Origin: Closterium sp. Naga37s-1
Lineage: Eukaryota; Streptophyta; Zygnematophyceae; Desmidiales; Closteriaceae
Direction of reading: 5' to 3'
Assembly: GCA_947471745.1 (NCBI GenBank)
Contig: CANJKZ010000078.1
Location: 4,592,501 to 4,656,500 of the forward strand
Length of the DNA stretch: 64,000 nt
Under the pieces are notes generated by a model. The model worked only from the letters and a program-made list of their open reading frames with translations, was not told the origin of the DNA and did not search any database. Each line of letters starts with the position of its first letter. Position 1 is the stretch's first letter. Below, one piece after another: positions 22,450 through 34,400 of this stretch. A program made the translations under genes and the position numbers.

Positions 22450-25400
22450 TGCTGGCTTCATGGTGCACATCGAGACAGCCGCCTTCAGCCCAGTAGAAGA
22501 GAAGAAGGCGGATCTGGCCCTCCGCTGCCGCTCAACAGGAGCCGTCTACATCTGTGATGTGACGGTGACGGATCCCATCAGCACCCGAGATGAGAATGCA
22601 ACTAAGGGGCGGGGGTGGGCGGCACGGGAAGCAGCAGATAAGAAGCACGGCCTCTACAAGGACCGCCCTGAGTGGGTGAAGTTCTTCCCGCTCGCGGTCG
22701 AGACCTATGGGTGCCCATGCCCTGAGACAGTAGATTTCCTGAAGCTGCTCGCGGAAACGGCTGCAAGGCGGTTTTTTAACGCCGAGCCAACCTCCTACCA
22801 AGCTGCCAAGCTCCTACACCATTTTCGGCAGCGGTGGTCGGTGGCTCTTCAAAGGGGGCAGTCGATTGGATATCTAGAGAAGTGCAGCATAGCGGCTGCA
22901 GTAGAGAACCCGCTGCTAGAGGCAGTGGGTGAGGCCCCGTCCCTAGGGGACTGCCTCTCGGTCCTTGATCCTGCACTGGACCTAGCTTAGAAGGAGGGGG
23001 GGGGGAAGTGATGGGAGAGTAGTAAGAGGCTTTATGCATCAGACTCACGTATGGATAACTACCACCTTGCATGCCTGTAAGTCTTGTATCAACCAATGAA
23101 AGGGCCATTAGAGAGAGAGAGTTTATTAGAATACAGCCAGTCCACTGCCAGGAGCGAGAGGATTGGCTGTGCTGCTGTGATCTGAAGAGGGAAGGGGGGA
23201 GAGGGAGAGAGTGAGGAGGACGAGAGAGAGAGAGAACTAGAAGGGCGAGGGGAGGGGTAAAGAAGAGGAGCATGGCTTTTGAGGCGCCTAAAATGTCATC
23301 TTCTGGGGCGCCTCAAAAGTCATCTTTTAAGGCTCCTAAAAAGATAACTAGAGGGCAAGGGGAGGGGTGGGGAAGAGGAGCATGGGCCCACCTTGATCCC
23401 CTCAGAGAGGTACGTGGCGTTTGAGAATTCTCAAAAGTCACATCAGCAGGTACGTGGTGCCGCGCCTTTTGAGGCATGCCTTCAAACTCACAATCTTGAA
23501 CCAGAGGGAGGAACCAAGCTCACCTTGATCCCATCGGAGAGATAGGTGGCGCCGCGCACACAGAAGTTGTCAGCAGCGGCATGCCTCCAGCCATGGGCGT
23601 CCTTGGGGTCCACTCCCAGCGGCATGGACGCCTGTGCACTCATCTTCTCGCCGATTGTTCTCACTGCTGCTACACAAGGAAGGCCAGAGAGAGTTTGCAC
23701 CTCGATCCCGTCTGACAGGTAGGTGGCACCGCGCACACACAAGTTGTCAGCAGCGGCCTGATTCCACGCATGGGCGTCCTTGGGGTCCACTCTGAGTGGC
23801 AGGGACGCCTGCGCCCGCAGCTTCTCCCCCACCGCCAGCAGGTCTGCTGCTGCTGCTCCCACAAGCCACTGCTGCTGTAGCTGGCTTATGCTCTCAGTGC
23901 TACACAGGGAAGGTCAGGGAAAGGGAAGCTGCCCGTACCTTGATGCCATCAGACCGGTAAGTCGCCCCGCGCACACAGAAGTTGTCAGCAGCAGCCTGAT
24001 TCCACGCATGGGCGTCCTTGGGGTCCACTCCGTGCGGCAGAGACGCCTGCGCCCTCAGCTTCTCCCCTTCTGCTCTCAGTGCTCTCACTGCTGCTACACG
24101 AGGAAGGCCAGAGAGGGACCATACCTTGATCCCATCGGAGAGGTAGGTGGCGCCGCGCACACAGAAGTTGTCAGCAACGGCCTGTTTCCACGCATGGGCA
24201 TCCTTGGGGTCCACTCCCACCGGGAGCGACGCCTGCGCCTTCATCTTCTCGCCGATTGCTGCCAGGTCTGCCGGTGTGGCGTCCACCTGCAGCTCCCTGC
24301 GCACCTCCCAGCGCTCCTTGTCCTCCTCCTCCTCCTCCACCAGGAATACTGTTCAGGCACGAGAAGGGGGCGAGGGGTGGAAGGGAGGGGGATGGGTAGA
24401 GGGAGAGAGCGAGGGAGGGGGAGAAGGAGGGAGAGGGACAGGGGAGGAAGAGGGCAGGTGAGCGAATAGGTAGGGAGAGGAGAGGGACGATGGGGGGAGG
24501 CAGGGACGCCTGCGCCCTCATCTTCTCCCCCAGGGCGAGCAGGTCTGCCGGTGTGGCGTCCACCTGCAGCTCCCTGTGCACCTCCCAGCACTCCTTGTTT
24601 GCCTCCTCCTCCTCCACCAGGAACACTGGCGGGATGGGGGGGAGGGGACGAAGGAGAGAGGTAAGAGGAGCGCGGAAAAAGGATCTCTTTGATTCAAACC
24701 GTGCCTGCACCTCCCAGCGCTCCTTGTCCGCCTCCTCCTCCACCACAAGGAACACTGTTGGGATCGGGGTATGGGGAGGAGGAGGGGGAGAGGGAGAGAG
24801 TGAAGAGGGAGGAGAGAAAGGTTCACTCCACTCAGATTGTGCCTGCACCTCCCTGCGCACCTCCCAGCGCTCCTTGTCCGCCTCCTCCTCCTCCACCAGG
24901 AGGGGAGAGGGGTGGGGTGGGGTGGAAGCATGTGAGCGAATTCGTAGGGATGAAGGCACGGTGTGGGCCCTCATTTCCTGCAGCAGCTCACGAGCCATGG
25001 AATCGAGCGACTCACAAGATCGCACACCCCCATCTAAGGACTTACAGAATCGCACATCTCGCCTCACGACTCACGGGATCGCAGGAGGAAGCCGAACTGC
25101 ACCATCCACTTGTTGAGCCCTCCCTTTCTACACAGCACACATATCGATATCCCCCACCAAGGGACTCACAACAGCCCACAGAATCGCACATCCCGTCTCA
25201 GGACTCACAGGATCGCAGGCGGAAGCCGAACTGCACCATCCACTTGAGCCCCTGCCAGCGCGCCTTGGCCGATACCTTCTCCTGCCATGGGGAAAGGAGG
25301 GGAGAGAGTGTAAAGAAGCACGGGTGAGAGGGAATACAGGGATACGGGGAGTGGGGACAGCTTTTTGTAGCCTCTCCTGCCCCCTCACGACTTGTACTCG

Positions 25401-28400
25401 TTATAAGCAACATCACTGACTTCGCGGGTTCGGCCTCCTTCCTTTTCGGCATCAAAGAACTGGTCTTCGAGCGACTCGGCCCTCTCCATCAGGCTGGTAA
25501 CCACCTCTGTGCCTCTTGCTCCACTGCCACCCCCTCGCCTGCCCCCTGTCCTCTTGTACTCGTTATAAGCAGACAGCACGCACCTAAGCGAGCTCGGCCT
25601 CCCCCCCTTCGGCGTCAAAGAACTGGTCTTCAAGGCTCTCAGTCCTCACTAGCAACCATCTCTCACTTGCTACCCTGATAACCTCCTGCCTGCTCCCTGT
25701 CCTCCCCTCCCCGTCTACTCGTTAGAAGCAGACAGCCTACGCACCTTAGCGGGTTCAGCCTCCCCCCTTTCGGCATCAAAGAACTGGTCTTCAAGTGACC
25801 CGGCTCTCTCCATCAGGCTCGCAACCATCTCTCATTCACTCCTCTGATACCCCCTCTCCCTGTCTCCTCTTGTACTCGTTTTTAACAGACAACACGCACC
25901 TTAGCAGGTTCGGCCTCCTCCCCTTCGGCGTCAAAAAACTGGTCTTCAAGCGACTCGGTCCTCTCCATCAGGCTCGCAACCATCTCCTCGGTGTTCCTCT
26001 CCACATACTCCTCCATTGCCGGCTGCGCTGCGAAATACTCCCTCAGGCCTGTAAAGTGCATGGGCCGATGCAACAAGGGTAGGTAGGTAAGTCGGGGGAT
26101 ACAAGGGGGTTGGGATGGGTAAGAGGACAGCAACCATCTCCTCCGTGTTCCTCTCCACATGCTCCTCCATTGCTGGCTGTGCTGCGAAATACTCCCTCCA
26201 GCCTGGGAGGGTAAGGAGGGAGCGAGGGACGGCAGTTAGACAATCTCACAACCGCCACATGCACCACCTGCCCATCCGTCTCCCGTGCAAGCAGAATAGA
26301 CTATGCCCCTTTCGAACCACGGTGCACTGCACCACTCCACACCACACCAAACCACCCCCACCCCACCCCATACCTGCAATGCGGCACAGCGATGCGTACG
26401 GGAATGAATCTGCCAACTCCTCAAACGCCACATGCCCATCCAACTCCTCCACCTCCCACCTCCCCACCCCCACCACCTCCACCACCTACAGTTATGCAAG
26501 CAGATCGCTGCACCACTCTGCACCACTCTAAACCTCCTCTCCATACCTGCAATGCGGCACAGCGACGCGTATGGGAAGGAATCTGCAAACTCCTCAAACG
26601 CCACATGCCCATCCACCTCCTCCTCCACCACCTCCACTCCTCCCACTCCCCCCGCCACTCCTACAGATGCCGATTTCGGCAGCTCCCGCTCCTTCTCCTT
26701 CTTCTCCCTCATCAGCCCCTTTATGAACGAAATCGGTTTCCCTGCAGCGGCTTTCGCCACTCCCGCGACGGCACCGGGGAGAGACGAGTGCACCGGGGAG
26801 GAGGTGCTAGCGGAGTAGAGGTGGGACGGGGCTGGGGAGACGGAGCGCTTGCTGGGGGTGGGAGGAGCGAGGCCGTCGGAGTGGCGGGAGGGGGAGGAGG
26901 AGAGGGAGGGAACGGTGCCGAGCTCGATGACGTGGCGCACGAGGCACTTCACGTGGCCCGACTTGGGGCGGGCAGGGGTGAGTGGCAGGATGTCCCATGA
27001 CCCCACTGGTTGGATGGGGGGTGGGAGCCGGTGGGGAAGGGGGAGGAGTGGGGGGGGAGGGGGGAGGGGGGGAGGGGGGAGAAAAGGAGGGAAAGAGAGG
27101 GATGAGAAATGTTGAAGTGATTACAGAAACCCGCTTGCAACGACCCAGAGTTAGGGGAGGAGGAGAGGGAGGGAGCGGTGCCGAGCTTGATGACGTGGCG
27201 CACGAGGCACTTCACGTGGCCCGACTTGGGGCGGGCGGGGGTGAGGGGGAGGATGTCCCACGACCCCACTGGTTGAAAGAAAGGGGAGGGGGAGGGAAGG
27301 GGACGGAAGGGGAGGGAGGGGGAGGGAAGGGGACGGAAGGGGAGGGAGGGGGAGGGAAGGAGGGAGAAGGAGGGGGGGGCGGGGTGAGCGGGGAGGAGGA
27401 GGAGGGGAGAGTGGGGGGGAAGGGGGGAAGGAGGGAGAAAAGGAGGGAAAGAGACTGACGAGAAATGTTGCAGTAGTTCTAAAAACCCTCTTGCAACAAG
27501 CCCGAGTGAGGAGGAGGAGGAGAGGGAGGGAGCGGTGCCGAGCTTGATGACGTGGCGCAGGAGGCAATGGGGAGAGGGAGCGGGCGGGGCGGGCGGGGGT
27601 GAGCGGGAGGATGTCCCACGACCCCACTGGTTGAGAGGGCGAGTGGCATGTGGGCGGGGAGGAGGAGGGGGGGAGAGTGGGGGGGAAGGGGGGAAGGAGG
27701 GAGAAAAGGAGGGAAAGAGAGCGGGAGGATGTCCCATGAACCCACTGGTTGAGAGGGCGAGGGGAGAGGGGAAGGGAGGAAATCGGGGAGGGAAGGAGTG
27801 AGCGAAGGAGGGAAGAGGGGTGAGAGGGGGGAGAGAGATGGGTGAGGAACATATGAAACGTCTCAAAAAATCTGGAAACACCACTCCCGATGAGGGGAGG
27901 GATGAGAAGATTTTTGAGAAGTCTAAAAAAGTTACTCATATCACGTGAAAAAAGTCTTAAAATGCCTGAAAACATCACTCGCAATGAGGGGAGGGATGAG
28001 AAGAGGATTCCCCACGATCACTCTAGTTCAAAAAGCGGAGGGGGGGGGGGGGGTGAAGAAGGGAAAGAGAAAGGGAGTGGAGGGGTGAAAGAGGTGGGGA
28101 TTCGACAATGGTGCTAAAATAAGGAGGGTCATAGGGCGCATTCATTCAAAAGCGAGGATGCATCATGAGCCCTCAGATTCAGAGCCTCGCATTGTACATT
28201 CGTTCGAGTCAAAAGTCCATATTTCAGAGACAACACAATTCTTGTTAAAACAACATCCACAATCCTTTAAGGCAACGATTCAGCAAGGCACCTTATAATA
28301 TATCTACTAACCTATATACACTACTTCTTCCATAAATTATCCACTGACTCTTGACGAAGTAATGATTGTTTGCTAGAGTTAGAAACAAACTTTTGTTTTC

Positions 28401-31400
28401 CTGATTGTTCGGGCATCACTCACTTGCGAAGTCAAGGCGTGGGCGGCGGGCATTGGGGGGCTTGGAGTCGTGAAAGGTGTTGAACGTGGTGATGCCTGGT
28501 GGAAAGGTTGGAGGGGGTTGTGGCATGGGGAAGGAGAGGGGGCGGGTTAGGAGGGGGGGATTCGAAAATTTGGAGGAGAGAAAGGGGAGGGGGTAGGCAT
28601 TGGGGGGCTTGGTGTTATGAAGGGTGTTGAACGTGGTGATGCCTGGTGGGAGGGGTTAGAGGGGGGGGGGAGGGTGAGAGGGTTAGGAGAGAGATGGGGG
28701 AGAGGGAAGAGAGAGAGTTTGACGGAACAAGGGCTTATTGTTGTGAAGGGTGTTAAACGTAGTGATGCCTGGGGGCAGGGGTTGGAGGGGGAGTAGCTAG
28801 CAGGGGAGGGAAGGCAGAGCAGAGAAAGGAGAAAAAGAGCTGATGAGGAAAGTCGAGACGCGAGCGGTGGGCATTGGGGGGCGGCTTGGTGGTGTCCCAC
28901 GTGGTGCTGAATGTGGTGATGCCTGGGGGGAGGGTGGAATGGGGAATAGCAGCGGAGGGAACTTAAAACGGCAGGGCCAAAAGGCGGTGGGCACTGGGGG
29001 GCGGCTTGGTGGTGTCACACATGGTGCTGAATGTGGTGATGCCTGGGGGGAGGGTGGAATAGGGAAGGAGGGGGGGAGGGGGTGGAAAGGTTGGTGGAGA
29101 GAAAAGGAGGAGGGGGGAGGGAGGGAAGAGAGAGGGAGCTTGAAGGGACGAGAGCTTGCTGTAGTGGTTGTTAAATGTTGTTGTGCATGAGGGGAACGTT
29201 GGCAGGGAAGTAGCAGGAGAGGGAATTTGAGGAGGCTCAAAAGGCGGAGGGCATTGGGGGACTTGGTGTCATGAGTGGTGCTTGGGTGCATGGTGCAGTG
29301 TGGTGAGGTGTGGTGAGGTATGGTGAAGGTGGTGTGGTGCCTGGGCTGGGGGAAAAGGGACGGAGGAAGGATGGTTAGTGTGCTTGAACCATTGCTTCCT
29401 CCCTTCCCTTTCCCCCATTGCTGATGTTACTTTTGAGACTTCTCAAAAGTAACATCAAAAGGGGAGGGAGGAAGGATGGTTAGTGCGCTTGAACCACTGC
29501 TTCCTCCCTTTCCTTTCCCCCATTGCTTCACCTTTGACACATTTCCTTCCTCTTTATGAATCAGATTTTGACACTCACCACCATAGTCTTGAGACGTCTC
29601 TAAACTCTTATGAGATGTCTCTAAACTCTCTTGAGACGTCTCTAAACTCTCTTGAGACTTCTCAAATCCAGCACCATTGCTGCACCTCTGACACGCTTCC
29701 ACGTGTCAAAGGTGAAGCGCCTCCTTATGAATGAAGTCGTGACACTCACCATAGGACCCGTCGTGGTTGCGCCTCCACGTGCGCGAGGCCAGCACCGTAG
29801 CACCCATCCTCACACCCGTTTTTACAACCAGCACTCTACTCGCCTCTCCATCCATGCGCCACAGACTCACCATAGGACCCGTCGTGGTTGCGCCTCCATG
29901 TGCGCGATGCCAGCACCATAGCAACCACGACGGGTCCTACCCTCACAACAACCGTTCTTACAATGACTGTTGCTTTGCACCACCACCCACCAGCCCTCTA
30001 CTCGCCTCTCCATGCGCCACAGACTGACTCACCGTAGGACCCGTCGTGGTTGCGCCTCCATGTGCGCGATGCCAGCACCTCCTTCTCCAACGGCCTCCTG
30101 CTCGTGTACAGATGGGAGAGGGGTGGCGGGAGGGCGAGGGGCAAGGGGTGAGGGGGCAAGGGCGCAGGAGGTGAGGAGGCAGATTGTTGCGCCTCCACTT
30201 TCGCTAGCGAGGCCAGCACCTCCTTTTTCGACGGCTTCCTGCTCGTGTGGGGTTGCATTGGAGATGCACGGGGGAAGCAAGGGGTGAGAGGGCAAGGGGG
30301 CAGGTCTGCAGGAGGTGAGGAGGCAGGTGGTTGTGCCTCCATGTGCGCGATGCTAGCACCACCTTCTCCAATGGCTTCCTGCTCGTGTGGAGACAGAAGA
30401 GAGGAGGCAGTGAGTGGAAGGTGATGCAAGGGGTATGGCAGGAGGCAGATGGTTTCGCCTCCATGTGCTCTCAAGGCCAGCACCTCCTTTTCCAACGGCT
30501 TCCTGCTCGTGTGGGAGAGGGAGAGGGGAAGGAGGCAAGGGGTAAGAGGGCAAGGGGGCAGGAAGTGAGAAGCCATATAGTTGCGCCTCCATGTGCACGA
30601 GGCCAGCACCTCCTTTTCCAACGGCTTCCTGCCCTGGTGGGAGAGTGGCAACGGGGACGGGGGTGGAAGGTGCAGATGGGAGAGGGGCAAGGGGAACTGC
30701 AGGAAACAAGAGGCACAAGGGGAGTGGCGGGAGGCAGATGGGTGCAGTGCGGTGTGGTGTGGTGTGGTGTGGTGTGGTGTGGTGTGGTGTGCGAGAGGCC
30801 AGCACCTCCTTCTCCAACGGCCTCCTGCTCGGGTGGAGATGGGATCATGGGAGAGAGGAAGGGGGTGGACGGTGGGGATGCAGGTAAGGGCAACGGCGGG
30901 AGGCAGATGGGTGTAGTGCGGTGTAGTGTGATGTGCGTGAGTCCAGCACCTCTGTTTTCAACGGCCTCCTGCACGGGTGGGGTTGCGTGGGGGATGGCAG
31001 TGGGGAGAGGGGCAAGAAAGGGAGGGGGGGCGGCAAAGGGGCAGGAGGCAAGGGGGCAGAAGGTGGGGATGCAAGGGTGTGAGGCCAGCACCTCACTCTC
31101 CAAGGGCCTCCTGCACAGGTGCAGATGGGTGTATTTTGAGGCGCCTCAAAATACACCTCAAGGCCAGCACCTCATTCTCCAAGGGCCTCCTGCACAGGTG
31201 CAGATGGGAGAGGGGTGGCAGGAGGGAGAGGGGCAGGAGGCAAGGAGGCAGGGGTTGGAAGGTGGATACAAACAAGGGGTGAAGGTGCAAGGGGCAAGAG
31301 GCAAGCGGGCAGGAGTTGGAAGGTGGGGATGCAAGGGGAGGGACGGGATGCAGATGTGAAAGGGGAATGGGGGGACGGAGATGGGCAAAGGGAAGGGAAG

Positions 31401-34400
31401 GAGGCAGACAGATGGGCAAGGGGGCAGGAGGCAAGGGGGCCGGAGGCAAGGGGGCAGGAGGCAAGGGGACAGGAGGTGGGTGGGGTGCGTGTGACCACTA
31501 ATCACGTGAAACACATCGCACAAGCAAAAGAATCACTCTCCTGTGAGTACTGCTCGTTGGGGTGACATTAGCGAATATGATGGATCTGATTATTTCGTCT
31601 GTGTGTGACACTATAAGGAATCAATCAGTATACACAAGCCAAAGATTCACTTACCCGTGAGTATACTGCCTGTTGGTGATTGTAGGGAATATGATGAATT
31701 TAATCAATTCGTCCATATGTATAGAGAATCAGTACACAAGCGATGTGACTTACCCGTGAGTGTACTGCCTGTTGGTGACTAAAGCGAATATGATGTCCGT
31801 GTGGCCATCCATTGCCTCCACCACCTCATTCTCCACTGTGAACGTGTCCCACCTGCCCGTGGGGAGGGGGAGGAGGAGATGAGAATGCCACTAGATCAAT
31901 TTACACGGCCTTCTATAGCGAATATGATCTGTGTGGCCATCCACTGCCTCCACCACCTCGTTCTCCACTGTGAACGTGCCCCACCTGCCCATGGGGTAGG
32001 GGGGTGGGGGGCGGCGAGGGGAGGAGATGAAGGTGCTATTGGTACACGGCGCATGGCTATCCAGTGATGTCCGTGTGCCCATCCACCGCCTCCACCACCT
32101 CATTCTCCACTGTGAACGTGTCCCACCTGTGCATGGGAAGGGCAAGGAGAGGGGAAGGGCAAGGAGAGGGGAAGGGCAAGGAGAGGTGAAGGGCAAGGAG
32201 AGGGGAAGAGATGAAATCGCTACATGGGTATCCAGTACCATTCAGTACCATCCAGTACCATCCAGTACCATTCAGTGCCATCCACGGCCTCCACCACCCC
32301 ATTCTCCACTGTGATCGTGTCTCACCTGCCATGCCTATGGAGAATAAACGACATGCAATGCCATCTAGAGGCTACACCACGCGCACTCCACCTTTATCAT
32401 GCCCCAACCTGTGTATGTAGTCTGTGCATGTGGACTGTGCATGTGGACTGTGCATGTGGACTGTGCATGTGGACTGTGCATGTGGACAGTGTGTTAGAAT
32501 TGTATGTTCTAGCATGCCAGCACTTGTGACTGTACACCAATTGTGGTGTACAGTGAGTTGGGACTACACCCAACTTTGGGTGTAGTCTTGCATTGTGGGG
32601 TGCCAATCCAACCCAATTGTGGTGGAGCCCCCAAATGCAACCCACTTGGCCTGAGGTTGCCTCACTTCCCACAAAGTGTGGTCAACCCAACCCACTTGAC
32701 CTCAGGTTGCCTCACTTCCCAAAGTGAGGCCAACCCAACCTATGGTCAACCCAACCTTTCTCCTCCAAGCTTCTCATCCAACCTATGTATGCTTGTTCCT
32801 CCTCTAATCAAACTAATGATTCACTTTACAATCTTCACACTGTGCATGAGGATTGTGCATGTGGACTGTGCATGTGGATTGTGCATGTGGACTGTGCATT
32901 GCATGTAGTGCATGTAGATTGTGCATGTAGATTGTGCATGCAAGCAAATGTGTGTGCATGTGTGTACATGTGTGTGAAATTCTTCTGCTGCATGGTTTGT
33001 GTGTGCACCTGGGCATGTGAGCATGGTGACTCACTGCATGGAGAGTGGAGCACTGGTGCTCATAAGGACTTCAAAGATGCTGTCTGCTGATGCCTCCACC
33101 ACCCCCTCCGCCTTGATCAGCGACTCAAAGCCCTCCTGCTCAGTGCCGCACATAGTAACATAACATACACACACACGTGTACAAGAACGCACACATACAT
33201 ACACACACGCACACACACACACATACACATGAGAACAAGTGAGGAGAGAGCGGATCGTGATGCAGGGCAGCAGCAGCAGCAGCAGCAGAGACGCAGAGAT
33301 GGCTGGCTGCATGTGACTGCGTGAGTGTCGCTGAGCGTCTGAGTGTCTGGGATTCTTAGGCGTGCCTTTAGTGCCTTTAGTCCGCCCCTAAGTTACACAC
33401 ATGTGGACGGGTGACCACTGACCAAAGCAGCAGATCGTGCTGCCCCTGCCGGAGCAGGAGGGCAGGGGCTGGAACCTGCTGCAGGGCAGCAGCAGCAGCA
33501 GCAGCAGCAGAGAGGCAACAAGGGCTGAATGCGCCTGTGTTTGAGGGATCCAATGGGAGCAGCAGACCCAATCCCGGTCTGCTTGCAAAGATGGTCATTT
33601 CTGCAAGGCCCACTGCTCCTGTGTGAGTGAATGCTGCGTTGACCAAGGTCAACCACGCATGACGACCATCCCTGGATAAGCGGATTAAAGTCCTGCCAAG
33701 CCATGTCAGTATGACTGCTGTAGGCGTTGCTGTAAGGATCATTGCTCCTGCATGAAGGTTTGTTGCATTGACCAAGGTCAACCACACATGACGACCATCC
33801 CTGGATAAGCGGATTAGGTTCCTGCCAAGCCATGTCAGCATGTTAATAAGCCTATCATAGTGCTCCTTCCTTCTCACCTTGGTCACGCTTTTCCCCCCAC
33901 CCAACCAACCCCTTCCCTCCTTATTCCCCTCCTCATTCCCCTCCCTCTTCTCTTCATTCCTCTCCTCATTCGCCTTCCATCCCATCCCATCCCATCCCAT
34001 CCCATCCCATCCCATCCCATCCCATCCCATCCCATCCCATCCCATCCCATCCCACCGCATCCCATCCCATCCGACTCGTGAAATCCTCTCTCACCTCGGA
34101 TGCTTCATGGAAGAACCGAAGGCCTGAAACAGGGGAACAGGGGGGTTGGGGAAGGGGGTTGGTTTGGGGGAGGGGAGGGGAGGACCGGAAAAGGTTGGTA
34201 GAGCACGGGTGGGAAAGAGGAAGGGTAGCAGGCAGCCGAAACGAGCGTCATCAGGAATCAAAGTTTCAAGTTGAGTTCAGAGTTGACTCAGAAGGGGTGG
34301 GAACGAGGAACGGATGGTAGAAACAACTTTTGCCAGGACTCGGGGCTTCACGCTATTTCATGGTTTGTTACAGCCTCCTTTCGACCGCATTCCCTTCCTC

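Noticed and set aside
22351..22557. ORF with an Arg-Glu repeat (REREREREH type)
   Set aside because: Translation of the (AG)n microsatellite between the two non-LTR copies.
24171..25067. Long minus-strand Ser/Pro-rich ORF spanning several exon copies
   Set aside because: It reads the EDR2-like exon and its copies partly out of frame and through GA-rich spacers.
32785..33090. Cys/Val/Asp-rich ORFs over TGTGCATGTGGAC repeats
   Set aside because: Minisatellite-derived; the opposite strand carries the real START exon.
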